Positions 1-6,306 of a stretch of DNA of 6,306 bases are shown here, one piece after another; positions within the stretch are counted from its first letter, which is position 1, and each line of letters starts with the position of its first letter. A program made the position numbers and the translations under genes. The notes under the pieces were generated by a model that did not search any database, was not told the origin of the DNA, and saw only the letters and a list, made by a program, of their open reading frames with translations. The DNA is from JABSQH01 sp039194665 (GTDB taxonomy: Bacteria > Actinomycetota > Acidimicrobiia > Acidimicrobiales > Ilumatobacteraceae), in assembly GCA_039194665.1 (NCBI GenBank), contig JBCCVW010000240.1, forward strand, positions 1 through 6,306. The letters run 5' to 3'.

Positions 1-1836
1 GAATGCGGCGGTGGCGTCGGGGTCGACGCCGCCACGCCCGGCGGTGGCGACCTCGATTGTTGTCCCGGCAGGGATCGGGCCGGCGCCGGAGTGTTGTCCG
101 TCGATGGTCACCCCACCAGGCCTGGTATCCAACAACCGCGCGGGCTCGATGGCTTCGAAGCCGGGGGTTGCGGTGTCGATTGGAAGTCCGGGCGGCTCTG
201 CGGGGTTCGCTGGATCATCCGGGTTGATCGGTGTGCGCGGTACTCGAAACTCGATCGCGCCGATGTCGCACCCGTCGCCCTGTGGGCGTGGGGTGTCGAG
301 CACGTCGATCTCGCCCACGCAGCGCGGCGCGGGAATGGCGTCGATCAGCGGGCTCCCTGGCAGTGGCCGCGGCAACCCGAACGGCTCCAGCATCGGATCG
401 TCGACCACAATGTCCGCTGGGCCTGCACACGTCGCCGATCCAACGACGTTGATGTCCACGGGGTCGGCGTCGACCCGGAGCACCCCACACGCTCCGGCCG
501 ACTGCGAGGACCCAAAGAGTGCGGAACGACGTGCAAGCAGGGTCTGCGCGCCGACCAGCACGGTGGTGTCGGCGCGAATCGTCGAGTCGGCGACGTCGAC
601 TGTCGTGGTCGCGTTCACGGTCGGTAGCGGGCTGGTGTTGTTGCCGACTACGGACCCATCGATCGAGATCGACGTCGCTTCGAGAACACCCTTGGTGTGT
701 GAGCTGTTCTGTTCGATGATCGAGTCGACCACGCTGATGGTATCGCTCGCCTCCACGGCGCCGAAGGATGCGCCGTGGTTCAAGCGCACGACGCTGTCGA
801 TCAACGTGATCGCCTTTCCGTAGATCGCCGTGAGAAAGAACTGGCTGCGGTCCCCGTTGTTGACGAGCTCGGAGTCGCGCACCGTGAGGTGTCCTCGGGC
901 AAAGACTCCCGACTTCGTGTCGACGACGCGCACGCGGGTGAGCTCGATGTCTCCACCGAGCACTCCGTATGCGTCGGCTGGGCCGATCTCGACGTCCGAC
1001 ATGGCAAGGGACGCCTCGCCGACGTCGACGACAGATGTCAAGCTGCAACCCGCCTTGATGGTTGCGCCGTTGCCGATCACCTCGAGAGGATCGGAACTTC
1101 GAGCTTTCAGCGGCGATAGGCCTTCGCACTGGTCGAGCTGGTAGGTCGTGTCATCCTGCAGGATGACCGTTGATGCCTGCCGGTCGTTGTCTGCGAGGAT
1201 GAACGCCTCGCGCAGCGTGAGCGCGTCGTCGGTGAAGTCGATCGTGTCGGTCGGATCGGTGACGCGATATGTGCCATCACCGTGCGGGACGACGCTGGTG
1301 ACGGTGACCACGTAGCAGTCGATGCGGCCGAGGATCTCTGGGTGTTCCTCGCGGAACACGACGTTGAAGCCTTCGAGTGCTGAATGGTGCAGGAACTCGT
1401 CCATGCGTGGTTCTGGCCTGACCCGATCGGCGCGTGGAGCGTCGACGTCGTAGTAGCTGTGCGGTGCGTCATCGTCGAAGACCGTCGGGTCCGAGCACTC
1501 GTCACCCGCGCCGAGGTCGGCGCCGGTCATATCGCGGACGACGTCATGTGGACGCCGCGCCGCCGTCGCCAGCTGGATGGAGAGTTGCGATGCAGATCCG
1601 TGCTCGATCCGTAGGGCGATGTCGACATCGATGGGAAACCCCTGGTAGCTGTCGACGGTGATCTGCTCTGGGCTGTCGGGGTAGATGAGGACGTCGTCCG
1701 TACTGGAGGTGATCTGGTCGGTGACGATCGCGTAGGGAACGTCGTCGGCGGCCACCGGTCGCGCGCCGTCGACTGCGACCACGACGGCCATCGAAGTGAT
1801 GCCGGCGGCGGCGAGTTTTGCGGCGGAGCGGATCAT
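1..1836 (-). CDS. Secreted multidomain surface protein (P-domain-like, CSLREA-like, beta-helix, choice-of-anchor Q, RLLDTRPG domain), C-terminus beyond window
   Basis: The frame is open for 612 codons from ATG 1836 to the left edge, with no stop. Residues 1-30 form a Sec signal peptide: Arg/Lys start, hydrophobic stretch around residues 8-22, likely cleavage after PVAA. Residues about 60-181 resemble a proprotein-convertase P-domain (GFPIDVDIALRIEH, then GADLGAG, TVFDDDA, VRPEP), with Cys114 and Cys174 as a possible disulfide. TDDALTLREAFILAD (203-217) matches the CSLREA-type motif that precedes parallel beta-helices, and residues about 240-480 have short repeated beta-strand turns (for example DSELVNN, DSVVRLN, DSIIEQN). 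GSPLIDA (494-500) and CDIGAIE (523-529) are the choice-of-anchor Q signature. A Pro-rich linker leads to PARLLDTRPG (565-574) and AGRGGV (599-604), a domain common on actinobacterial surface proteins. An extracellular, wall-associated or adhesive role is inferred; no catalytic site is seen. The start is supported by GGGAG six bases upstream. Confidence 0.88.
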   Translation of the reverse strand, partial: MIRSAAKLAAAGITSMAVVVAVDGARPVAADDVPYAIVTDQITSSTDDVLIYPDSPEQITVDSYQGFPIDVDIALRIEHGSASQLSIQLATAARRPHDVVRDMTGADLGAGDECSDPTVFDDDAPHSYYDVDAPRADRVRPEPRMDEFLHHSALEGFNVVFREEHPEILGRIDCYVVTVTSVVPHGDGTYRVTDPTDTIDFTDDALTLREAFILADNDRQASTVILQDDTTYQLDQCEGLSPLKARSSDPLEVIGNGATIKAGCSLTSVVDVGEASLAMSDVEIGPADAYGVLGGDIELTRVRVVDTKSGVFARGHLTVRDSELVNNGDRSQFFLTAIYGKAITLIDSVVRLNHGASFGAVEASDTISVVDSIIEQNSSHTKGVLEATSISIDGSVVGNNTSPLPTVNATTTVDVADSTIRADTTVLVGAQTLLARRSALFGSSQSAGACGVLRVDADPVDINVVGSATCAGPADIVVDDPMLEPFGLPRPLPGSPLIDAIPAPRCVGEIDVLDTPRPQGDGCDIGAIEFRVPRTPINPDDPANPAEPPGLPIDTATPGFEAIEPARLLDTRPGGVTIDGQHSGAGPIPAGTTIEVATAGRGGVDPDATAAF

Positions 1837-2813
1837 CGGACGCTCCCGGCGGGAGCTGCAGCGAATGCTGTGGCCAGTGCGGCGACGTGCTCGTCATCGG
1901 TTCCGCAGCAGCCGCCGACGACTCGAATGTTGGGCAGCGCGGCGCGCAGCGCGACCGATTCGGTTGCGAGTTCGCTGGGGTCTCCTCGATCGAGCTCGGT
2001 TGCGTTGTCGAGTTCCTCGTGGCTCATCCGCGACGCGTTCGGCCTGATCGCGCCGATTCGGGAGCACCACTCGGTGTTGCCGTCGAGCACGCCCGCGAAG
2101 TGTGACGGGTGCGCGCAATTGACCATGAAGTCGACCGGTGCTCGGTCGGTCGCTTCGTCGACGGCGGTGATTGCATCGCCCAACGGTTGACCGGACGGGA
2201 GTCGACCGTCCGTCTCCACCGTGAAGCCGACAACGACGGGTACGCCGACACGTTCGCATGCGCGGACGACACCGATCGCCTCGTCGACGTAGGTCATGGT
2301 CACGGCGGTGACGGTGTCGACCTCGGAAGCGGCGAACGCTCGTGCCTGGAGTCCGTGATAGCTGACCGCCTCATCGATGCGCATCGTGGCGCCGACCTCG
2401 TAGCCGTCGCCGCGGGGGCCGATCACGCCGTTGATGACGACGTCGGTGTGTCCCTGGGCGAACGCACGGATCATCGACACCGCAGACGAGTTGATGTCGG
2501 CGAGATGATCGGTGTCGTACCCCAGCCGGGCTCCCCAGTCGGCGCTGGCGCGCCACGTCGGCGTATCGAGCACGATGCCCACGCCGAGATCCGTGGCGAC
2601 GTCGAGAAAGCGTTGGTAGTAGCGACGCAGCGCAGCCCGACCGGCGATCGTGGTGACGAGCGGAAACGATGCGAAGTCCGGCAGCTCGATCTTGTCGTGG
2701 AAGATCAAGAACGTCTCGAGGCCGCCGTCGGTGATACGCACCGGTCGGTCGGTCGCGGGCGGCACTGTTGCGCTGCTGCTGTGGCTGTCAGTTGTGGTCG
2801 TGGTGGTGCCCAT
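1833..2813 (-). CDS. Homocysteine S-methyltransferase family protein
   Basis: This 326-residue protein belongs to the zinc-dependent homocysteine S-methyltransferase family (Pfam Hcy methyltransferase, PF02574). Members move a methyl group from S-methylmethionine, SAM or betaine to homocysteine, giving methionine in the cytoplasm. Visible marks are TDGGLET (28-34), INGVIGPRGDGY (127-138), VGFTVETDG (195-203), VNCAHP with Cys233 (231-236) and VVGGCCGT with Cys302/Cys303 (298-305); these three cysteines are the expected zinc ligands. Length suits the single-domain MmuM-like type, with no cobalamin or folate domain. ATG 2813 is chosen because GAAAGGA lies six bases upstream. The frame stays open to an ATG at 3233, but that would cover the divergent gene. 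Residues 1-25 are an unusual Thr/Ser-rich extension before the barrel. It is likely co-transcribed with the surface-protein gene. The methyl donor cannot be told from sequence, and a different thiol acceptor is possible. Confidence 0.93.
   Translation of the reverse strand: MGTTTTTTDSHSSSATVPPATDRPVRITDGGLETFLIFHDKIELPDFASFPLVTTIAGRAALRRYYQRFLDVATDLGVGIVLDTPTWRASADWGARLGYDTDHLADINSSAVSMIRAFAQGHTDVVINGVIGPRGDGYEVGATMRIDEAVSYHGLQARAFAASEVDTVTAVTMTYVDEAIGVVRACERVGVPVVVGFTVETDGRLPSGQPLGDAITAVDEATDRAPVDFMVNCAHPSHFAGVLDGNTEWCSRIGAIRPNASRMSHEELDNATELDRGDPSELATESVALRAALPNIRVVGGCCGTDDEHVAALATAFAAAPAGSVR
1842..1856 (-). promoter_or_regulatory. Hairpin enclosing the Shine-Dalgarno of the surface-protein gene
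   Basis: On the minus strand GCTCCC-GCC-GGGAGC is a perfect 6-bp GC-rich stem with a 3-base loop. The right arm contains GGGAG, which sits six bases before the ATG at 1836 and is the only plausible ribosome binding site for that gene. The hairpin lies inside the last codons of the upstream methyltransferase gene, whose TGA (1835-1833) overlaps the ATG. A ribosome finishing the upstream gene would melt the stem and expose the site. The arms are visible directly; the coupling is inferred. Confidence 0.55.
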
Positions 2814-2819
2814 GGGGTG

Positions 2820-2826
2820 TCCTTTC
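2820..2826 (-). promoter_or_regulatory. Shine-Dalgarno of the methyltransferase gene
   Basis: GAAAGGA on the minus strand ends six bases before ATG 2813. It decides the start: the upstream in-frame ATG at 3233 lies inside the divergent gene, and the next in-frame GTG codons (residues 17 and 25) have no such site. Confidence 0.75.
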
Positions 2827-2850
2827 GATCGGGGTGCGTTGATCGCAGCC

Positions 2851-2898
2851 CTCACCACCAGGGGCGTGAGAAGTGTCCTCACACTGTGAGTCGTACTC
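2851..2898. repeat. Alternating CTCAC/GTGAG boxes in the divergent control region (candidate operator)
   Basis: The boxes are CTCAC (2851-2855), GTGAG (2866-2870), CTCAC (2878-2882) and GTGAG (2886-2890). They make two nested inverted repeats; the second, CTCACACTGTGAG (2878-2890), is perfect with a single central base. It overlaps GAGTCGTACTC (2888-2898), whose 4-base arms are also inverted. The cluster lies midway between the methyltransferase start (2813) and the ATPase start (2946), where a regulator could act on both promoters. The repeats are visible; operator function is inferred, and 5-base boxes are weak evidence alone. Confidence 0.4.
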
Positions 2899-2933
2899 GC
2901 ACTGCTTCGGCCGGGAGCGAGGCGGTTTCGGCG

Positions 2934-2939
2934 TACTCT
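2934..2939 (+). promoter_or_regulatory. Candidate -10 element (TACTCT) for a leaderless GTG start
   Basis: TACTCT fits the actinobacterial -10 pattern TANNNT, and its last T is six bases before the GTG at 2946. Transcription would then begin at or next to the start codon. No Shine-Dalgarno precedes this GTG, which agrees with a leaderless message. No convincing -35 is seen at the usual distance. Confidence 0.4.
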
Positions 2940-2945
2940 CGGCCC

Positions 2946-5543
2946 GTGGAGTTGATCGGACGAGGCCGGGAGCTGGCGGACGTGCGTCATCGTCTGCAGC
3001 GCCGGTCGTTGGTGACGATTACCGGTCCCGGCGGGATCGGCAAGACGCGTCTGGCCCGTGCGGCGATCGACGGGTCGGATCGCACCGTGGCGGTAGTCGA
3101 CCTCACGGCGGTCGATCACGGAGCCCACGTGGAATCCGCCCTTCTCGATGCACTCGGATACGGCGATCTCGAGATGGCGCTCAGTGACTCTGTGCGTGGC
3201 CCGCTCCTCGTCGTGCTCGACAACTGTGAGCACGTCCTCGATGCGACGGCCGGTGTCGTCGAGCGGTTGCGTGAGTCACCGGCCGATCTCGTCGTGCTCG
3301 CTACCAGCCGATCGCCGCTCGAGGTTGATGGAGAGTCGATCGTTGCGCTCGGACCGCTCACGGCCGACGTGTCGGTGACCAGGGGAGACGGCGACCCGTC
3401 GGTGGCCATGCTCCGGGCCAGCATCGCGGATCGCGGGCTCGATCCCGCGTCGCTCGACGCATCAAGCGTCGAAGGGATCTGCGAGCTCCTCGACGGCGTT
3501 CCGCTGGCCATCGAAATCGCCGCTGCTCGTCTCGCCTCGCACTCTGCAGCAGAGGTGCTCGCCGGGTTGCAGCGAGACGCCCGTGCGTTGGAACGGCCGC
3601 GATACCGCGGCCGGTCGAGCCATCGCAGCGTGACCGAGATGGTTACATCGTCACTCGATCTGCTGCAGCCTGGAGTCGCCGAGACGTTCGACCAGCTTGG
3701 AGTATTGGCGGGACCGTTCACGCGGGAGCGGGCGTCGTCGGTGGTTGGTTCTGATGCAGTCGATGCGCACCTCGAGGAACTGGTGCACGCCTCGCTGGTC
3801 ATGACCGAGACCGCCGGGGCCGCCATGCGCTATCGCATGCTCTACCCGGTACGCGCCGTGGCGATCGATCGACTGAGATCGAGTCAGCGGTGGGACCCGA
3901 CGATGGATCGGGTTGTCGACGACACGGTGGCACGAGTGGTGACGATCGTGGCGGGCGCCAGCGAGGGGTGGGACGAGTCCCCGCTGTCGGATCTTCGAGC
4001 CTTGTTCGTGCAGATCATGGCGGCGCTCGATTGGACGATCGAGCGGGACTCCGACGGTGCACGCGGGCTCGCACTTGCCGCAGTGTTATGGGGTGTTGTG
4101 CACCAGGGTCATGTGGTCGACATCGTGCGTGGAGCCCAGCGAGCAGTCGACCGGTGGCCAGACGCCGGCGCACCCTGGTTCGCCGATGCGATGGCGACGT
4201 TGGCGACGGCGCGGATGTTGGCTGGCGACGTGGATGAGGCCGTTGCGGTGGTCGAGGAGGCGCTGCCCTTCGCCGAGTCCTCGGCATTTGCGCCGGCGAC
4301 ACTGCGCCGCTGTGTCGCGCAGGCGATGCAGGCCAGCGGTCGCATCGACGACGCCATCGTGGTATTCCGCCAGGCCGCAGACGCTGCCCGCCGCCTCGGC
4401 TCGACTGGTTTTGCACTGGAGATCGACGCCCACGTCGGCTTACTGCTTGCCACCCAGAACATGGACCTCGGAGTGGAGACGCTCGACGCGGTGGTGGCCG
4501 AGGCGACGAAGACCGGGGCAACGCTCAACGAGTCGTATGCGCGGGTCAGCCGGGCATCGGTCGAACTCGGCCGCGATCCGCGTGCCGCATTGGATTTGGG
4601 CTCGTCTGCGCTGGCGCTGGCACGACAACTCGACTTTCCCGCCGCCGTGTCTCAGGCGCTCTACACCGTTGCGGCGGCTGAGTTGCAGCTGGGTGACGAT
4701 CGCCGCTCGGCGAAGACACTGCTCGAGCTGTTGTCGGAACTCACGGCTCGGCGCGCGGTGAGCGACCTGCGTCCGGTCACCGGGCTCGCTGCCGTACTGG
4801 CGGAACGGGCGGGCCGACCGAGCGCCGCGTCGTTGGCCGTGACCGCCGACGCATCCCCGCTGACCATGACGGCGCAGCTGATCGACATCGGCATTGACAC
4901 CGTCGACCGACGCCGCGGGCGGAAGTTGGCGCTCGACGAACTCCTCCCGCTGTTGCGGACAGAGCTGGCAGCGACCGCCGGCGCGCCCTCCGTTGGGTCA
5001 GGCGACGGCGACGGCGCTCGATGTCGCCGAGTCGGCGAGGTGTGGGTGATCGATTGGTACGGCGAGCGTACGCAGCTCAGTGCGAGCAAAGGCATGGCGG
5101 ACCTGGCGCAGTTGCTCGCGGAACCGTCGAAGGAGTTCGCGGCGGTCGACCTGATGGGCGCAGTCGTTGCGGGTTCGAGCGCGGTCGGCGGGATCGATGG
5201 CCAGGCGCGCAAGGAGTACGAGGCTCGGATCATCGAGCTGCAGGCCGACATCGACGAAGCCGACGCGTTCAACGACGTGGGTCGTGTCGAGGCGTTGCAG
5301 AACGAGATGGATGCACTCGTCGATCAGCTCACCTCCGCTGTCGGGCTCGGCGGGCGGAGTAGGCAGTCCGGCACCGAGGCCGAACGAGCTCGCTCGGCGG
5401 TGACCCACCGATTGCGGGCGACGATCAAGCGCTTCGACGAACACCTTCCATCGCTCGGCGCGCACCTGCGGTCGGCAGTGACGACCGGCACGTTCTGCGT
5501 GTATCGCCCCGAACCCGAGGTGTCATGGACGGTCGAGAGCTGA
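2946..5543 (+). CDS. STAND-type P-loop ATPase with helical repeats and conserved C-terminal module (probable regulator)
   Basis: This is an 865-residue protein. The NTPase core has Walker A GPGGIGKT (27-34), Walker B LLVVLDN (87-93), the sensor ATSR (119-122) and GVPLA (184-188), the NB-ARC/AfsR-like STAND pattern. Residues about 229-312 look like the winged-helix end of that core, and 350-670 are Ala-rich helical pairs resembling TPRs (for example AGDVDEAVAVVEEAL). The C-terminal module (about 699-861) starts with VWVIDWYGERTQLSASKG, has a charged coiled-coil-like helix (754-800), then VGLGGR, AERARSAVTHRLRA and YRPEPEVSW. I recall this module from other actinobacterial STAND/AAA proteins but cannot name it. 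No LuxR, OmpR or BTAD domain is seen, so a DNA-binding role is unproven. GTG 2946 is preferred because the protein then begins at ELIGRGREL, the usual start of the core; GTG 2886 would add 20 unlikely residues. Frame further upstream is antisense to the methyltransferase. Confidence 0.9.
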   Translation: MELIGRGRELADVRHRLQRRSLVTITGPGGIGKTRLARAAIDGSDRTVAVVDLTAVDHGAHVESALLDALGYGDLEMALSDSVRGPLLVVLDNCEHVLDATAGVVERLRESPADLVVLATSRSPLEVDGESIVALGPLTADVSVTRGDGDPSVAMLRASIADRGLDPASLDASSVEGICELLDGVPLAIEIAAARLASHSAAEVLAGLQRDARALERPRYRGRSSHRSVTEMVTSSLDLLQPGVAETFDQLGVLAGPFTRERASSVVGSDAVDAHLEELVHASLVMTETAGAAMRYRMLYPVRAVAIDRLRSSQRWDPTMDRVVDDTVARVVTIVAGASEGWDESPLSDLRALFVQIMAALDWTIERDSDGARGLALAAVLWGVVHQGHVVDIVRGAQRAVDRWPDAGAPWFADAMATLATARMLAGDVDEAVAVVEEALPFAESSAFAPATLRRCVAQAMQASGRIDDAIVVFRQAADAARRLGSTGFALEIDAHVGLLLATQNMDLGVETLDAVVAEATKTGATLNESYARVSRASVELGRDPRAALDLGSSALALARQLDFPAAVSQALYTVAAAELQLGDDRRSAKTLLELLSELTARRAVSDLRPVTGLAAVLAERAGRPSAASLAVTADASPLTMTAQLIDIGIDTVDRRRGRKLALDELLPLLRTELAATAGAPSVGSGDGDGARCRRVGEVWVIDWYGERTQLSASKGMADLAQLLAEPSKEFAAVDLMGAVVAGSSAVGGIDGQARKEYEARIIELQADIDEADAFNDVGRVEALQNEMDALVDQLTSAVGLGGRSRQSGTEAERARSAVTHRLRATIKRFDEHLPSLGAHLRSAVTTGTFCVYRPEPEVSWTVES

Positions 5544-5586
5544 TCGTCAATGCATGTCGGCGGTCGTTCGGGCGTCCATGATTCGC

Positions 5587-5808
5587 GCCTGCTCCGAGGT
5601 CGGCGCCGGGCATGTCCTGTGCCACGACGTGTCGTCGTCCAGCGGAGTTGACCAGCTCGATGACGAGATCAGACACACGTGGGTCGCGGATGCGCAGTCC
5701 GAGGTCGACGTCGATCGGGAAACCTCGGCCTGGTACTGGGCGGTGGCGGTTACAGGTCCTGTTCAGTGTCGAACAACGACTGGACCACTACGAGGGTCCC
5801 ACCTCAGT
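5587..5808 (-). pseudogene. Decayed P-domain fragment, paralogous to the N-terminal part of the surface protein at 1-1836
   Basis: Codons 5724-5587 read GFPIDVDLGLRIRDP... to ...DMPGADLGAG. Aligned without gaps to residues 66-111 of the left-hand surface protein, about 27 of 46 residues are identical by eye. Upstream, the likeness continues in other frames: TATAQYQ (about 5750-5730), then LVVVQSLFDTEQDL, which ends at TAA 5752-5750 and matches the stretch before SYQGFPID. Three successive frames are therefore needed, and after GADLGAG the intact gene's frame is lost. No start codon, signal peptide or CSLREA part is present. It is best read as a relic of a duplicated surface-protein gene. Boundaries are approximate: weak similarity may reach 5545, beside the ATPase stop. 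Plus-strand frames across it show no recognisable protein. Confidence 0.65.
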
Positions 5809-5937
5809 CGATCGTGCGGATCTCGCCGAAGTTGAGTGGACATCGCCCGCGTTCGAGAGCGCACGCCGCACGAAGCACAGCCGCCCGTGTCGCGGCCGAA
5901 CGTTCCGAGTCTGGCGATTCCGAACAGGACCGATCGG

Positions 5938-5955
5938 CCCGCCACGACCGGCGGG
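5938..5955 (+). repeat. Inverted repeat upstream of the lipoprotein gene
   Basis: CCCGCC and GGCGGG form a perfect 6-bp stem around a 6-base loop. It ends nine bases before the AGGAG of the lipoprotein gene. No T-run follows on either strand, so it is not a typical terminator. It could be a leader hairpin or chance in GC-rich DNA. Confidence 0.3.
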
Positions 5956-5974
5956 TGCGTGGTAGGAGTGGTGG

Positions 5975-6306
5975 ATGGGTGCAGCGGCGGCAAGGACACC
6001 ACGTTCGATCGCCGGGATGACCGCAGTGGCGCTGTGGCTGGTGGCCTGCAGCCCGAGTGACGACTCCGGGAGCGCCGAGTCGGCACCTCCCGACACGCCG
6101 ACGTCGGAGTCGAGTGCCGAGGAGGGCCCGGTCGAGGAGGACGAGGCGCCGGCCGAGTCGGACGGCGAGGGTCGAGCGCCGATCGAACCGTTGGGATTCG
6201 AGACCGATCGGTTCGAGATTCCGATCCCCGTGCCGGCCGAGTCCGGCGAACCGTTCGCCGACCTGGAGGAGCTGATCGCAGCCGGTGAGGACGCCGGGGT
6301 CTGGAC
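5975..6306 (+). CDS. Lipoprotein of unknown function, N-terminal part only
   Basis: The frame is open from ATG 5975 to the right edge (110 complete codons). Residues 1-25 are a lipoprotein signal peptide: Arg7 and Arg10, a hydrophobic stretch about residues 12-24, and the lipobox LVAC with Cys25, which would be lipidated and anchor the protein on the outer face of the membrane. Residues 26-68 are a Ser/Pro/Glu/Asp-rich flexible linker, strongly acidic. The folded part seems to begin near EPLGFETDRFEIPIPV (71-86), but too little is present to name a family. AGGAG at 5964-5968, six bases before the ATG, supports this start; a second in-frame ATG at 6017 would lose the basic part of the signal peptide. 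It could be a solute-binding lipoprotein or another exported protein. It is separated from the ATPase by 431 bases and is unlikely to share its transcript. Confidence 0.82.
   Translation, partial: MGAAAARTPRSIAGMTAVALWLVACSPSDDSGSAESAPPDTPTSESSAEEGPVEEDEAPAESDGEGRAPIEPLGFETDRFEIPIPVPAESGEPFADLEELIAAGEDAGVW

Larger units (their letters stand above)
5544..5974. other. Gene-free interval between the ATPase and lipoprotein genes
   Basis: About 430 bases hold no intact gene that I can support. The left half carries the P-domain relic on the minus strand. From about 5810 to 5937 I see nothing recognisable on either strand. The last 40 bases hold a short inverted repeat and the lipoprotein ribosome binding site. 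No terminator-like hairpin with a T-run follows the ATPase stop. Confidence 0.6.

Noticed and set aside
11..823. Plus-strand 270-codon open frame
   Set aside because: It is antisense to the surface-protein gene, whose frame shows a signal peptide and several recognisable domains; the plus-strand product is Ser/Pro/Thr-rich with no motif.
2866..2882. CRP-type site in the divergent region
   Set aside because: GTGA and TCAC half-sites are present, but the spacing is nine bases instead of the six expected for CRP.
2814..2890. SAM or SAH riboswitch upstream of the methyltransferase
   Set aside because: The leader has short stems and a GGGCTGCGA stretch, but I cannot line it up with the conserved core of any SAM or SAH class; a covariance-model search would settle it.
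2109..2945. Open plus-strand frame continuous with the ATPase, giving an apparent 1144-residue protein
   Set aside because: It is antisense to the well-supported methyltransferase and has no family resemblance; the ATPase core begins at the GTG at 2946.
2814..3233. Upstream extension of the methyltransferase to ATG 3233
   Set aside because: It would cover the start and Walker A region of the divergent ATPase, and GAAAGGA clearly marks ATG 2813.
5612..5965. Plus-strand 117-codon open frame in the gap before the lipoprotein
   Set aside because: It is Arg/Ser-rich with no motif, and its opposite strand carries the recognisable P-domain relic.

Overview
The window is high-GC DNA with dense coding, GTG starts, Shine-Dalgarno starts mixed with a possibly leaderless one, and a lipobox lipoprotein. 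This fits an actinobacterium. The RLLDTRPG...AGRGGV surface domain, together with a STAND ATPase ending in the KG(x)ADLAQLLA...AERARSAVT...YRPEPEVSW module, points to the class Acidimicrobiia (Ilumatobacter-like). That placement is from recalled protein flavour, not a database comparison.

Layout, left to right. (1) 1-1836, minus strand, running off the left edge: a secreted multidomain surface protein with signal peptide, P-domain-like module, CSLREA-like motif, beta-helix region, choice-of-anchor Q signature and the start of an RLLDTRPG domain. (2) 1833-2813, minus: a homocysteine S-methyltransferase family enzyme whose stop overlaps the surface-protein start (ATGA). The surface-protein Shine-Dalgarno lies in a hairpin inside the enzyme gene, so the two look translationally coupled. 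(3) 2814-2945: a divergent control region with alternating CTCAC/GTGAG boxes and a -10-like TACTCT placed for a leaderless GTG start. (4) 2946-5543, plus: an 865-residue STAND P-loop ATPase with helical repeats and a conserved C-terminal module, probably a signalling or regulatory protein. (5) 5544-5974: no intact gene, but a decayed minus-strand copy of the P-domain found in gene 1. (6) 5975 to the right edge, plus: the N-terminal part of a lipoprotein with an acidic linker.

How they may work together: the STAND protein and the enzyme/surface-protein pair are divergent and share a 132-bp control region, so local regulation is possible but unproven. The relic at 5587-5808 shows that P-domain surface-protein genes have been duplicated and lost here. 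I found no RNA genes, CRISPR arrays or insertion sequences. No complete new system is evident. The most unusual points are the P-domain relic, the enzyme/surface-protein coupling and the domain makeup of genes 1 and 4.
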